Positions 18,976-30,260 of a stretch of 64,000 nt of DNA are shown here, one piece after another. The notes under the pieces were generated by a model. The model saw nothing but the letters and a program-made list of their open reading frames with translations. It was not told where the DNA came from and did not search any database. The position numbers were made by a program, and so were the translations under genes. The stretch comes from Phlebopus portentosus (Eukaryota; Basidiomycota; Agaricomycetes; Boletales; Boletinellaceae), in assembly GCA_037892935.1 (NCBI GenBank), contig JAYXKI010000015.1, positions 1 to 64,000 on the forward strand, written 5' to 3'. Within the stretch, counting starts at the first letter, position 1, and every line of letters starts with the position of its first letter.

Positions 18976-20427
18976 GTGGATCTAACTGACGACCAGCGGG
19001 CGGCTCTCCCGACAAACTGTAGGTGGAGCGCGTCACGAGGACATCACATTGTCAAGTCAGGTGATCAAATCTTTACTGCCTGGTGGGACGAGAACGCGAA
19101 GAAGTGGTACTCTGACAGAGGAGGAAAGTCGCTTTATTGGCGGGCGAAGCGAGAGGGAGACATAGACGATCCTGCACCCCCTACCCCCACGCGATCAACG
19201 GCTCCTTTACCAGGGCCATCAACATCGACAGGCCAGACGACAGCTCCACCTATAGCACCTTCATTGTCTTTCACTGAACCACGAGAACCTGCTCCGCTCA
19301 TACCAACAGACGAAGAAGAGGAAGACGAAGAAGAAGAGCAAGAGATGTCGTTGTCGAAAGAGTCAATAACGGACCTTGCTACAGCGATCGCGCTAGCGCT
19401 CCAGGCAGCAGGAGAAGGCACGGGCCAAGGATCAAAGTCAAACAAGGTTTATATCGCCAAGCCCCGAGATTTCGATGGCGAGCACAGATATGTCGACTTC
19501 AAACGAGAGCTGCGCCTGTATGTCTATGCATCAGAGTCGGAGTTTAGGACAAGCAAAGCAAAGATCATGTTCGCTCTGTCGTATATGAAGAGCGGTGCTG
19601 CGGCGAGCTGGGCGGAAAGCTACACGAGTGGTGCAATCGACGAACATGGTAAGATAGCATTCAAGGACACTTGGGACGCTTTCCTAAAGAAGCTCGATAC
19701 CTCGTTCGACGACCCGGCCCGGTCTCAAAAAGCATTTGAATGACTCGACGTGATGTATCAGGGCGATCTCAATGCAGATGAATTCTTCAACAAGTTTGAC
19801 ATTTGCCGAGTGGATGCTGGACTGGCCACGGAGGCTCACGACGAATGGCTGATGAGTCGCCTCAAGAGGGCTCTGAACCCGAAGGTGGTCGAAGGTATCA
19901 TGCATTTACCCAACGAGCCAACGACGTACGAAGAATTCAAGAAGGCGGCGGTCAAGGTTGACAGGGTTGAGCGACAGATCAGAGATCTGATGGCCGAACG
20001 CCGGAGGAAGACGATCAGCTCGACGATGATGAAACCAGCGCCACAACCATTGAAACGTCCAGCACCACCTCAACAAGCAGCTCGCCCCTTTGCTCCACCC
20101 GTCCAAGATCGTCGTGACGCCACTGGAGTAACATATGGAGGCTTAGGCCAGCCGATGGACGTGATGATGAACCAGGCGCGCCGTACACGCGCTTGCTATA
20201 AGTGTGGTCAGGTAGGCCACTACATCCGGGAATGCCCTCGAGGCCGTGAAGCAATACGTGCAATCATTGCGGCCTTCGTTCCAGCAGACAGAAAGGCGCT
20301 CTTCGAGGAACTTGGCCAAGCCAAGGAATCCTCCTTCGAAGAGGTCGACGACGTCGATGTACGAGCGGTACCCGCTGATTTGGAAGAACTCGTAGAAGGT
20401 GAGGGTTTTCCGGAAGACCAGACGTAG
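18976..20427 (+). pseudogene. gag: Gag of B1, one nonsense codon
   Basis: Capsid precursor of B1. The frame is open from before 18976 (GTG); the first ATG is 19345 (MSLSKES). The upstream part contains a conserved W-rich stretch (RWSASRGHHIVKSGDQ) also present in B2 and B3. A retrotransposon gag domain follows (about residues 155-330). An in-frame TGA at 19741-19743 replaces an Arg codon of B2. The CCHC knuckle CYKCGQVGHYIRECP lies near residue 405. The frame ends TAG at 20425-20427, just after the frameshift heptamer at 20403-20409. Confidence 0.88.
20403..20409 (+). promoter_or_regulatory. Candidate -1 frameshift site of B1
   Basis: GGGTTTT reads G GGT TTT in the gag frame, fitting the X XXY YYZ slippery rule. 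The -1 pol frame opens right after a TGA at 20400-20402 and gag stops at 20425-20427, so the overlap is about 25 nt and contains this site. Confidence 0.65.
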
Positions 20428-23400
20428 ACGTCGGAACGACTGGTCGATCACCTAAAGGATTCTTTTCGTCGGACTCGTTAAAATATAATCGTCCTGTTGT
20501 ACAATACCAAGATGCAAATATCAGTGACGGTTTCACCCTTCGAAAACTCCTTACCGACGTAATACCTGATGAACCTGAAGCGGACGACGATGACTTTGAC
20601 GTCTACACAGATTTGTTGGTTAGAAAAGTGAATGCGCAAGCAGGCAATTTGAACGAGCTTAGTGTGGAAGAGCGGAATCAAACCGCTATAAAAAATGAGG
20701 TTGAGGCGGAAGCACCTTACCGCGAGAACGTTGTTGCTCAGGCGAACGATACTGAAGCAGTATGGGATGTGGTTGGCAGACGCGCGGCTGAGGTATGGCG
20801 CAAGGGCATAGTGGACGCAGATCAATTCATCCGGAGGGCGGGAGGAAAGGAGTTGGATGCTTTCGTTAGCATCGTACATCCAAAGATAGCGGGCGATGAT
20901 GAAGTAGATTTGTCAAACCCTCTACTCGAAGAGGAAAACTTCATCGATGCTCATGCGCTAATTGACTCGGGATGCACGGGTTCATGTATCGATGAGGGCT
21001 TTGTCAAACGATACGGTTTCCCCACCCAAAGGTACATTCGGCCTAGACCAGTCTTCAATGCTGACGGAACAAGCAATGAGGCGGGATTGATCAAGGAATA
21101 TGTAGTTGTACGAATGTTCTTTGGGAAACACGAAGAGGAGATACGACTGGCAGTGACATCCTTAGCATCAAGCAACATCTTCCTCGGACATGACTGGTTG
21201 ACGAAGCACAATCCTGAGATCGACTGGAGGTCAGGAACAGTCAAGTTCACGCGTTGCCCTGACGAATGTGAGTCGTCACTACCGAGTGAGGAGATAGACG
21301 GAGAATTTGTGAGGAATGTGCAGATGAAGGAAGCGGCGAAGTGGCCACCTTATCTGGAAGAATACGCAGACGTCTTTAGTGAAGAATCGTTTGAACGCCT
21401 ACCAAACCATCGAACGTGGGACCATGCTATCGACTTGAAGCCAGATTTTAAGCCTAGCGATTGCAAGGTTTACCCATTGTCGCCGAAAGAACAAGAGGCA
21501 ATGAAGGAGTTCATCGAAGAGAACCTAGCATCAGGACGCATCCGACAGTCGAAATCCCCGATGGCATCTCCGTTCTTCTTTATTAAGAAGGAAGATGGGA
21601 GCCTACGAGCAATCCAAGACTATCGAAAGCTTAACGAAGGAACGGTTAAGAACAAATACCCGTTGCCATTGATAAATGAGCTCATCGATAAGGTCAAGGA
21701 TGCGAAATACATCACGAAGCTCGACGTTCGCTGGGGATATTACAACATTCGGATTCACGAGGGCGATGAGTGGAAGGCGGCGTTTAGGACGAATTTAGGC
21801 TTATTCGAACCAACGGTCATGTTTTTCGGATTATGCAATGCGCCGGCGACATTCCAAGGTTTCATGAACGATATCTTTCGAGAAATGATCCATGAGGGTA
21901 TCGTCATCATTTACCTCGACGACATCCTCATTTTCTCGAACGATTTGGAAGAACATCGCCAACGCACCAAACGAGTCTTTGAGATCCTGCGTAAAAATGG
22001 ACTTTTCCTGAAGCCACAGAAATGTGAGTTCGAGGTTGATACAGTTAAATATCTCGGACACATCATCGGTAATGGCGAGGTTCGAATGGACCCGAAAAAG
22101 ACAACAGCGGTTCAGGAGTGGCCAATCCCGCAAAACGTTCACGAACTGCAACAATTCCTGGGACTAGGGAATTGGTTGCGACGATTCGTAAAGGACTATA
22201 GCTCTGTCGTTAAACCCCTGACGACGCTGACGGGTAAGGTGGAATGGAAGTGGGGAGAGGAGGAACAACGAGCTTTCGAAGAGTTGAAGGGTCGGTTGAG
22301 TAGTCCCCCGGTTCTAGCCATCCTGAACGAGGAGGGTCCTTTCCGGGTCGAAGCAGATGCGTCGGACTTTGCGTCTGGAGGAGTACTCCTTCAGAAACAA
22401 GACAACAAGTGGAAAGTGATAGCCTATCGATCGTCGACCTTCTTGGAGGCTGAACAGAATTACGAGATCTATGACAAAGAGATGCTCGCAATCGTACAAG
22501 CCCTCAAGGAATGGCGACAGTACCTTCAAGGAGCCAAGAAACCCTTTGAAGTATGGACTGATCACGCGAACCTGACATACTTCCGATCTCCTCAGAAGCT
22601 GAATCGTCGACAAGCTCGTTGGCGGCTCGATTTAGCCGAGTTTGACTTCACGCTGGTGCACAAGCCAGGGAAGACACTAGGCAAGGCAGACATATTGTCG
22701 CGACGAGCAGACTACAACAAGGGCGAACGGGATAATGAAGACGTCACGTTCATTAGAGATGAATGGCTGGTCAGAGGAACGGTGGAGACGTCAAGGGATG
22801 TGCTGATTGAAAATATTTGAAAGGCACAAGCAGAGGTGAACGAGGAAGAGAGACCGACGAACTTAGTGCTCGTAGATGGGTTGTGGAAAAAGGAGGTGAC
22901 AGTTAAGCTCTCGATGACGAAGACGAAGAAGTTTCAAAACGTTTTCATACCGACGAGTGTGAGGGAGGAAGTGATGAGGGAGTGTCACGACTCGACATTG
23001 GCAGGCCACCCAGGAGCGAACAAAACCGTTGCGCTAGCGAACAGGAGTTTCTGGTGGCCTAACATGTACGTCGACGTCAGAAAATATGTGCGAGGATGCG
23101 ATCGTTGTCAGCGAATGAAGGCCCTCAGAACGACAAGGGCAAAGGTTTTGCACCCTAACGAGGTACCGGAGGCGCCCTGGCAAGTTGTCACGGTCGACCT
23201 GATCGGAGAGTTGCCGGAGTCAAATGGATTCAATGCGATTTGTGTGGTAGTCGATCGCTTTAGCAAACAAATCCATGCGATACCAACGACGACAAAATTG
23301 ACAGCAGAAGGAATGGCCAGAATTTACAGGGACCATGTCTTCCGGTTGCACGGCTTACCTCGAAAGATCATCCACGACCGAGGAGTACAGTTTGATGCAA

Positions 23401-24117
23401 AGATGATGAGGGAGTTGTACAAACTCCTTCACATCGAAGGCAATCTGTCAACGGCGTACCACCCTCAAACGGACGGACAGACAGAACGAGTTAATCAAGA
23501 ACTCGAACAGTACCTTCGACTATACGTCAACCATCGACAATCGGACTGGGCGGACTGGCTAGCTCTCGCAGAGTTTGCGCACAACAATCGTGAACATTCG
23601 GCGACCAAACTATCACCCTTCTTCGTCAACACGGGACAACACCCTTCAGACTTCACGGGCGTTGGAACGACTTCGTCCAATCTATCGGCAGAAGAGTTTG
23701 CCAAACATGTCAAGGGAATACACGAACTCGCTCAGGCCAATCTGACTCAGGCCAATGAAGACATGAAGCGCTTTTACGATCGTCACGCCGGGAAATCGAT
23801 AGTCTATGAGATGGGACAAAAGGTCTTCTTAGATGGTCGAAACATAAAGACAATCCGACCGACGAAGAAGATGGATGACAAATGGTTTGGCCCATTCGAG
23901 GTTATGGAAAGGGTGGGCGCGAGCGCATATAAGCTAAAGATCCCGAAGACATGGAAACACGTTCATCCCGTCTTTAACGAGATCCTGCTCAAACCGGCCG
24001 TTCAACCGTCTTTCGAATCACAAAAGAAGCCGCCTCCACCCCCACCAGTGATCATTGACGAACAAGAAGAGTACGAGGTTGAAGAAATACTCGACTCACG
24101 TCTACATCGAGGAAGGC

Positions 24118-24122
24118 TCCAG
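24118..24122. repeat. Target site duplication of B2 (TCCAG), left copy
   Basis: TCCAG at 24118-24122 and again at 30662-30666. Removing B2 and one copy restores the B1 pol reading frame through the chromodomain. Confidence 0.95.
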
Positions 24123-24523
24123 TGTTAGGCGGACAGCTCAAGGACTGAGTCGAGGCAGGCCAACACAACAACAAACAAGCGTGAATGAGATAATCCCAAA
24201 CACGTCGCTCAGGTCAAGACAGCTAAGACGAGGCTTAAGTCCAGACCGTCGAACGCTAGGTCGCAGTGAAGGTAAGTAGAATAAAAAGACAAGGAACGAA
24301 AGAGTCAAACTATCTACTTATATAGACTTTGGGCATGGGAAAGGTCTACCCTAATGGGAAGTCACATGACAAGGAATGGGATAATTAGTAAGCGTGATAG
24401 AACATTGTGGAATGTTCCGGCAAAAGGATGAATAAGCGCATAAGAAAAATAAAAGAAAAGAAAAAGAATATTAAAATAAATGGTGACGTCAGAAAAGAAA
24501 AGGAAAATGTTCGAGTCCTTACA
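24123..24523 (-). repeat. 3' LTR of B2
   Basis: 401 bp; the pol stop codon abuts it. Its self-primer copy is changed (AATAAAAAGAC, G to A), probably after insertion. It has one copy of the 27-bp motif that is doubled in B1. Confidence 0.92.
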
Positions 24524-27500
24524 TCACCCCCCCTTCAAGGTTGGGCGTCCCGACCAACCACATAAGCCTTCTGAGGACGTGAACTTGTACAGCGCTCGCA
24601 GGCTTTGTCGAGGTATCGTTAACTTCCTTGGAGCTCCAGGATGTTTGCGGTAGAATTCTTGAATTGACTCCTGCGCATTATCCTTGACGTCGGATTCTGG
24701 CTGCCAAGTCGCTTCCTCATATCCAACCCACTTGACCAAGAATTGGAGCTTGCCTCGATGCAGACGCGAGTCGAGTATTTCTTCAACCTCGTACTCTTCC
24801 TGCTCATCAATGATCACTGGCGGTGGTGGAGGTGGTTTCTTCTGCGATTCAAAGGACGGTTGGACGGCTGGTTTGAGCAAGATCTCATTGAAAACTGGAT
24901 GGACCTTCTTCCAGGTCTTCGGTAGTTTGAGTCTGTATGCGCTTGCGCCAACCTTTTCCACTACCTCGAAGGGACCAAACCATTTATCATCCATCTTCTT
25001 CATCGGTCGGATCGTCTTGATATTTCGTCCATCTAAGAAGACTTTCTGCCCTGCCTCATAGGTAATGGACTTCCCAGCATGGCGGTCGTAGAAACGCTTC
25101 ATGTCTTCGTTTGCTTGGGTTAGGTTACCTTGAGCGAGTTCGTGCACCTCCTTGACATGTTTGGCAAATTCTTCTGCTGACAGGTTCGATAATGCCGTTC
25201 CAACCCCCGTGAAGTCTAAGGGGTGCATTCCCGTATTGACGAAGAAGGGAGATAGCTTCGTCGCTGAATGTTCACGATTGTTGTATGCGAATTCTGCGAG
25301 AGCCAGCCAGTCCACCCAGTCCGACTGCCGATGGTTGACGTATAGCCGCAGGTACTGTTCTAGTTCCTGATTAACCCGCTCTGTCTGTCCGTCAGTTTGT
25401 GGGTGATACGCTGTCGATGGGTTGCCTTCAATGTGGAGGAGCTTGTACAACTCCTTCATCATCTTTGCGTCGAATTGCACCCCTCGGTCATGAATGATCT
25501 TCCGTGGTAGTCCGTGTAATCGGAAGACATGGTCTCTGTAGATCCTAGCCATGCCTTCCGCCGATAACTTTGTCGTTGTTGGAATTGCATGGATTTGTTT
25601 GCTAAAGCGATCGACCACTACGCAAATCGCATTGAACCCATTCGATTCTGGCAACTCTCCGATTAGGTCGACCGTGACAATCTGCCATGGCGCCTCCGGC
25701 ACCTCATTAGGGTGCAAAACCTTTGCTCTCGTTGTCCTTAGAGCCTTCGTCCGCTGACAACGATCACACCCCCGCACGTACACCCGCACATCTGCACTCA
25801 TCCTCGGCCACCAGTACCTGCGTGCTATCAGCTGGATCGTCTTTGTTGCTCCTGGATGTCCTGCCAGGGTCGAGTCATGGTGTTCCTTCATGACGTCCTC
25901 TCTGATGCTCGCTGGTACATATAGTCGGTGGCCCTTTCTCCACATGTCCCCTCTCTTCTCGACGTCCTTCGGCCTCACTCCCTCGTCCTCTTGTCTCTGC
26001 GCTTCCACAACCTTTTCAACGAGTACTTCTCTTGACGTCTGAACCATTCCTCTAACCAGCCATTCCTTCTTGATGAAAGTCACGTTCTCATTATCGCGCT
26101 CGCCCTTGTCATAATCCGCCCGGCGTGACAACAGATCAGCTTTTCCCAACGTCTTTCCGGGTTTATGGACTAGCGTGAAATCGAACTCAGCTAAATCGAG
26201 TCGCCAACGAGCTTGTCGACGATTTAACTTCTGCGGTGATCGGAAGTACGTTAGATTTGCATGGTCTGTCCATACCTCAAAAGGTTGGTTAGCTCCCTGG
26301 AGATATTGTCGCCATTCCTTTAGGGCTTGAACGATGGCGAGCATTTCCTTGTTGTAAATCTCATAGTTTCGCTCTGCCTCTAGGAATGTTGACGACCGAT
26401 AAGCGATCACCTTCCATTTACCGTCTTGTTTCTGAAGAAGGACTCCACCAGTCGCAAAGTCCGACGCATCTGCTTCTACACGGAAAGGGTCCTCGTTGTT
26501 GGGTATCGCTAACACGGGAGGACTACTCAAACGACGCTTCAATTCCTCAAATGCTGCCTGCTCATCTTCGCCCCATTTCCATTCCACCTTACCCGTTAGG
26601 GTAGTCAAGGGTTTGACGACCGAACTGTAATCCTTAACAAAACGTCGCAACCAATTTCCTAATCCCAGGAATTGTTGCAGTTCGTGGACGTTCCTTGGAA
26701 CTGGCCAGTCCTGTACTGCTGCCGTCTTCTTGGGATCCATTCGAACTTCACCATTGCCAATAATGTGCCCGAGGTACTTGACTGTATCAACTTCGAACTC
26801 GCACTTCTGCGGCTTTAGGAAAAGTCCGTTTTGGCGAAGGATCTCAAAGACTCGTTTAGTGCGTCTGCGGTGTTCTTCTAGATCATTCGAGAAGATGAGA
26901 ATGTCATCGAGGTAAATGATGACGATACCCTCATGAATTAGCTCCCGAAAGATGTCATTCATAAAGCCTTGGAACGTCGCTGGCGCATTACACAAGCCAA
27001 AGAACATGACCGTGGGTTCGAATAAGCCTAGATTTGTCCGGAACGCTGCCTTCCACTCGTCTCCCTCGCGAATCCGGATGTTGTAGTATCCCCAACGAAC
27101 GTCGAGCTTCGTGATGTACCTTGCATCCTTAACCTTGTCGATGAGCTCATTTATCAGTGGCAACAGGTATTTGTTCTTGACCGTTCCTTCATTGAGCTTT
27201 CGATAGTCTTGGATTGCTCGTAAGCTCTCATCCTCTTTCTTGATAAAGAAGAATGGTGACGCCATTGGAGACTTCGACTGTCGGATACGTCCTGATGCTA
27301 GGTTTTCCTCAATGAACTCTCTCATCGCTTCTTGTTCTTTTGGCGATAACGGGTAAACCTTGCAGTCACTGGGTTTGAAATCCGGTTTCAGGTCAATAGC
27401 GTGGTCCCACGTTCGGTGGTTTGGTAAGCGTTCGAACGATTCCTCACTAAAGACGTCGGTGTATTCCTCCAGGTAAGGTGGCCATTTTGCCGCTTCCTTC

Positions 27501-28414
27501 ATCCGCACATTCCTCACAAACTCTTCATCTATCTCCTCGCTCGACAGTGGCGACTCACATTCATCAGGGCAACGGGTGAACTTAACTGTTCCTAACCTCC
27601 AATCAATCTCAGGATTATGCTTCGTCAACCAGTCATGTCTGAGGAAGATGTTGCTTGACGCTAAGGATGTCACCGCCAGTCGAATCTCTTCCTCGTGTTT
27701 CCCAAAGAACATTCGTACAACTACGTATTCCTTGATCAATCCAGCCTCGTTGCTAGTTCCGTCAGCATTGAAGACTGGTCTAGGCCGAATGTACCTTTGG
27801 GTGGGGAAACCATACCGTTTGACAAAACCTTCGTCGATGCATGAGCCCGTGCACCCTGAGTCGATCAGTGCATGAGCATCAATGAAGTTTTCCTCTTCGA
27901 GTAGGGGGTTCGACAAGTCTACTTCGTCATCACCTGCTACCTTTGGGTGTACGATGCTAACGAAGGCGTCCAACTCCTTTCCTCCCGCCCGTCGCACGAA
28001 CTGATCTGCGTCCACAATGCCCTCGCGCCATACCTCAGCCGCGCGTCTGCCTACTACATCCCACACTGCTTCAGTGACGTTCGCCTGAGCAACAACGTTC
28101 CCGCGGTAAGGTGCTTCCGCCACAACCTCATTTTTTATAGCGGTTTGATTCCGCTCTTCCTTTCTCAATTCGCCTGCTTGCGCATCTGTTCTTCTGACAA
28201 ATAAATCTTCATAGACTTCGAAGTCATCGTTGTCCTCTTCAGATTCATCTGGCAGTACGTCGGTAAGGATCTTTCGAAGGATGAAACCGTCACTGGTATT
28301 CGCATCTTGATATTGTACAACAGGACGATTATATTTTAACGAGTCCAACGGAAAGAGTCCTTTAGGAGACCGACCAGTCGTTCCGACGTCTACGCCTGGT
28401 CTTCTGGAAAACCC
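24524..28414 (-). CDS. pol: Pol of B2 (protease, RT, RNase H, integrase, chromodomain)
   Basis: An uninterrupted frame in -1 relative to gag, made by frameshifting at 28408-28414; there is no ATG start. Counting from the TTG at 28348 the product is 1274 residues. Protease DSG is at about 163-165. The RT box YLDD is near 479. RNase H (EADASDFATGG) begins near 624. The integrase HHCC domain is at about 819-862, with catalytic residues in DLIGEL (891), HDRGVQF (951) and QTERVNQ (989). A GPF/Y-like module is followed by a chromodomain (about 1175-1235; YEVEEILDSR, FLVKWVGYEEATW), which in related elements directs integration to chromatin marks. The TGA at 24524-24526 touches the 3' LTR. Confidence 0.95.
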   Translation of the reverse strand, partial: GFSRRPGVDVGTTGRSPKGLFPLDSLKYNRPVVQYQDANTSDGFILRKILTDVLPDESEEDNDDFEVYEDLFVRRTDAQAGELRKEERNQTAIKNEVVAEAPYRGNVVAQANVTEAVWDVVGRRAAEVWREGIVDADQFVRRAGGKELDAFVSIVHPKVAGDDEVDLSNPLLEEENFIDAHALIDSGCTGSCIDEGFVKRYGFPTQRYIRPRPVFNADGTSNEAGLIKEYVVVRMFFGKHEEEIRLAVTSLASSNIFLRHDWLTKHNPEIDWRLGTVKFTRCPDECESPLSSEEIDEEFVRNVRMKEAAKWPPYLEEYTDVFSEESFERLPNHRTWDHAIDLKPDFKPSDCKVYPLSPKEQEAMREFIEENLASGRIRQSKSPMASPFFFIKKEDESLRAIQDYRKLNEGTVKNKYLLPLINELIDKVKDARYITKLDVRWGYYNIRIREGDEWKAAFRTNLGLFEPTVMFFGLCNAPATFQGFMNDIFRELIHEGIVIIYLDDILIFSNDLEEHRRRTKRVFEILRQNGLFLKPQKCEFEVDTVKYLGHIIGNGEVRMDPKKTAAVQDWPVPRNVHELQQFLGLGNWLRRFVKDYSSVVKPLTTLTGKVEWKWGEDEQAAFEELKRRLSSPPVLAIPNNEDPFRVEADASDFATGGVLLQKQDGKWKVIAYRSSTFLEAERNYEIYNKEMLAIVQALKEWRQYLQGANQPFEVWTDHANLTYFRSPQKLNRRQARWRLDLAEFDFTLVHKPGKTLGKADLLSRRADYDKGERDNENVTFIKKEWLVRGMVQTSREVLVEKVVEAQRQEDEGVRPKDVEKRGDMWRKGHRLYVPASIREDVMKEHHDSTLAGHPGATKTIQLIARRYWWPRMSADVRVYVRGCDRCQRTKALRTTRAKVLHPNEVPEAPWQIVTVDLIGELPESNGFNAICVVVDRFSKQIHAIPTTTKLSAEGMARIYRDHVFRLHGLPRKIIHDRGVQFDAKMMKELYKLLHIEGNPSTAYHPQTDGQTERVNQELEQYLRLYVNHRQSDWVDWLALAEFAYNNREHSATKLSPFFVNTGMHPLDFTGVGTALSNLSAEEFAKHVKEVHELAQGNLTQANEDMKRFYDRHAGKSITYEAGQKVFLDGRNIKTIRPMKKMDDKWFGPFEVVEKVGASAYRLKLPKTWKKVHPVFNEILLKPAVQPSFESQKKPPPPPPVIIDEQEEYEVEEILDSRLHRGKLQFLVKWVGYEEATWQPESDVKDNAQESIQEFYRKHPGAPRKLTIPRQSLRALYKFTSSEGLCGWSGRPTLKGG

Positions 28415-29844
28415 TCACCTTCTATGAGTTCTTCCAGCTCAGCGGGTACTGCTCGTACATCGTCGTCGTCGTCCTCTTCGAAAGAAGATTCCTTTGCTTG
28501 GCCGAGTTCCTCGAAGAGCGCCTTTCTGTCTGCTGGGACGAAGGCTGCAATGATGGCACGTATTGCTTCACGACCTCGCGGGCATTCCCTGATGTAATGG
28601 CCCACCTGACCACACTTGTAACAAGCACGTGTACGACGCGCCTGGTTCATCATTACATCCATGGGTTGTCCTAAGCCTCCATACGTTACTCCTGTAGCAT
28701 CACGACGATCTTGAGCGGGGGGTATGAAAGGACGGGCTGCTTGTTGAGGCGGCATAAAACGTCTCATTGGTGGTGTCGGAGTTGGTTTCATCGCTGTCGA
28801 ACTAATTGTCTTTTTCCGACGTTCAGCCATTAGGTCCCTGATTTGGCGCTCAACCCTGTCGACCTTGACGGCGGCTTTCTTGAACTCTTCATACGACGTC
28901 GGTTCATTGGGCAATCTCATGACCCCTTCCACAACCTTCGGGTTTAGCGCCCTCTTCAGGCGACTCATCAACCATTCGTCGTGTGCCTCTGTTGCTAGGC
29001 CAGCATCCACTCGACAAATGTCAAACTTGTTGAAAAACTCGTCGGCGTTGAGGTCTCCTTGGTACATTGCATCTAGTCGTTCGAAGGCCTTTTGGGATCT
29101 GGCAGGGTCATCGAACGAAGTGTCCAGCTTCTTTAAGAAGGCGTCCCAGGCGTCCGTGAACGTCAGGTTGCCGTCTGCATCAACTGCTCCACTGGTGTAA
29201 CTCTCTGCCCAGCGAGCCGCAGCACCACTCTTCATGTACGACAGGGCGAACATAATCTTACTCTTGTTCGTCCTGAATTCTGACTCAGATGCGTAGATGT
29301 AGAGGCGCAGCTCTCGCTTGAAGTCCACATAATCGTGTTCACCATCGAAGTCTCTTGGTTTGGCGACGTGGACCTTCTTCGACACCTTTGATCCTTGGTT
29401 CGCACCTTCGCCTGCAGCTTGGAGCGCTAGTGCGACCGCCGTCGCGAGATCAGTCATTGCTTCCTTCGATAATGACATCTCGTGTTCTTCTTCTTCTTCT
29501 TCATCTTCTTCACTTGGTATAAGCGGCGCTGGTTCTCGGAACTTTCCAAACGCCGGAGAAGGCTCGACAGTGGGGGCCAACGCTTGAGTGGTCGAACCCG
29601 ATGGTTCTGGTAAGGGGGCCGTTGGTTGCGTTGGAGTAGGAGGTGAGGGCTCGTCTACGTCGTCTTCTTGTTTCACTCTCCAGTGGATGGACCTTCCTTC
29701 CCTCTGGGAGTACCACCTCTTGGCAGTCTCGTCCCACCAGGCGCCGAAGACTTGATTTCCTGCTTTGACGATATAATGTCCCCGCGAGGCGCTCCACCTA
29801 GAGTTCGCAGGGAGGGCCGCTCGTTGCTCGTCAGTTAGCTCCAC
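28390..29844 (-). CDS. gag: Gag of B2
   Basis: Capsid polyprotein of 484 residues if read from the GTG at 29844, or about 361 from the first in-frame ATG at 29478-29476 (MSLSKEAM). The part upstream of that ATG is similar at the protein level to B1 and B3, with mostly conservative changes, so it may be translated by non-AUG initiation. The gag domain (VDFKREL to LMAERRKK) is followed by a linker and one CCHC knuckle (CYKCGQVGHYIRECP). It ends with an acidic tail and TAG at 28392-28390. Confidence 0.92.
   Translation of the reverse strand: MELTDEQRAALPANSRWSASRGHYIVKAGNQVFGAWWDETAKRWYSQREGRSIHWRVKQEDDVDEPSPPTPTQPTAPLPEPSGSTTQALAPTVEPSPAFGKFREPAPLIPSEEDEEEEEEHEMSLSKEAMTDLATAVALALQAAGEGANQGSKVSKKVHVAKPRDFDGEHDYVDFKRELRLYIYASESEFRTNKSKIMFALSYMKSGAAARWAESYTSGAVDADGNLTFTDAWDAFLKKLDTSFDDPARSQKAFERLDAMYQGDLNADEFFNKFDICRVDAGLATEAHDEWLMSRLKRALNPKVVEGVMRLPNEPTSYEEFKKAAVKVDRVERQIRDLMAERRKKTISSTAMKPTPTPPMRRFMPPQQAARPFIPPAQDRRDATGVTYGGLGQPMDVMMNQARRTRACYKCGQVGHYIRECPRGREAIRAIIAAFVPADRKALFEELGQAKESSFEEDDDDDVRAVPAELEELIEGEGFPEDQA
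28408..28414 (-). promoter_or_regulatory. Candidate -1 frameshift site of B2
   Basis: On the reverse strand GGGTTTT, read G GGT TTT in the gag frame, seven codons before the gag stop. It sits directly after the last stop in the pol frame. In B3 the same place reads GGATTTT, which no longer fits the rule. Confidence 0.65.
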
Positions 29845-30260
29845 CTTGATAGGCTGGGGGTGGAACGGGGATCGGGATGCTGTTCGGGCGGGACCGACTT
29901 CGGATAACCGGCTCGTCTTTGAAATTGATGACTAAACGAAAGGCTCCGAGGTAGATAATGAAGGAGATACTTGTCGACGACTGGACTCTATGCGTTACCC
30001 ACGAGAAGGTTTGATGGGAGTTCCAGAGAAGGGTGATTCGGAGCGCCACGGTGATGTGATTGGTTGATACTTCGGGTACTATCGGGTCACGTCGGAGTCA
30101 ATCGGACTTCGACGGGCAAGATAGGGGTTTGTTGTCTGCACGGTAGGAACCGGGTTTCGTTCGATGTCGTCCTTCGAAGATATACTTCAGGGGACACGTC
30201 ACAGGCGAGCGCTCGACGACAACGGAATCGGGCGTGAGCCAGAGGTAGGTCTTTCTATTA
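29845..30260 (-). other. B2 5' leader with self-priming site
   Basis: On the reverse strand it begins with TAATAGAAAGACC next to the 5' LTR; the primer site is 30249-30259 and pairs with 30418-30428 in the LTR. There is no ATG in any reverse-strand frame. A 72-codon non-ATG open frame (30049-29831) overlaps the gag frame by 14 nt. Confidence 0.75.

Larger units (their letters stand above)
20403..24122 (+). pseudogene. pol: Pol of B1, main part (one nonsense codon, split by B2)
   Basis: Replication polyprotein in the -1 frame relative to gag. It reads protease ([10 protein letters not shown]), reverse transcriptase (YLDDIL), RNase H (EADASDFASGG), the integrase zinc domain (HDSTLAGHPG, CDRCQR) and core (DLIGELPES, HDRGVQFD, DGQTERVNQ). 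A TGA at 22818-22820, between RNase H and integrase, replaces an Arg codon. The frame is then cut at 24122 inside the chromodomain by B2. The last 220 bases of pol resume at 30667. Confidence 0.92.
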
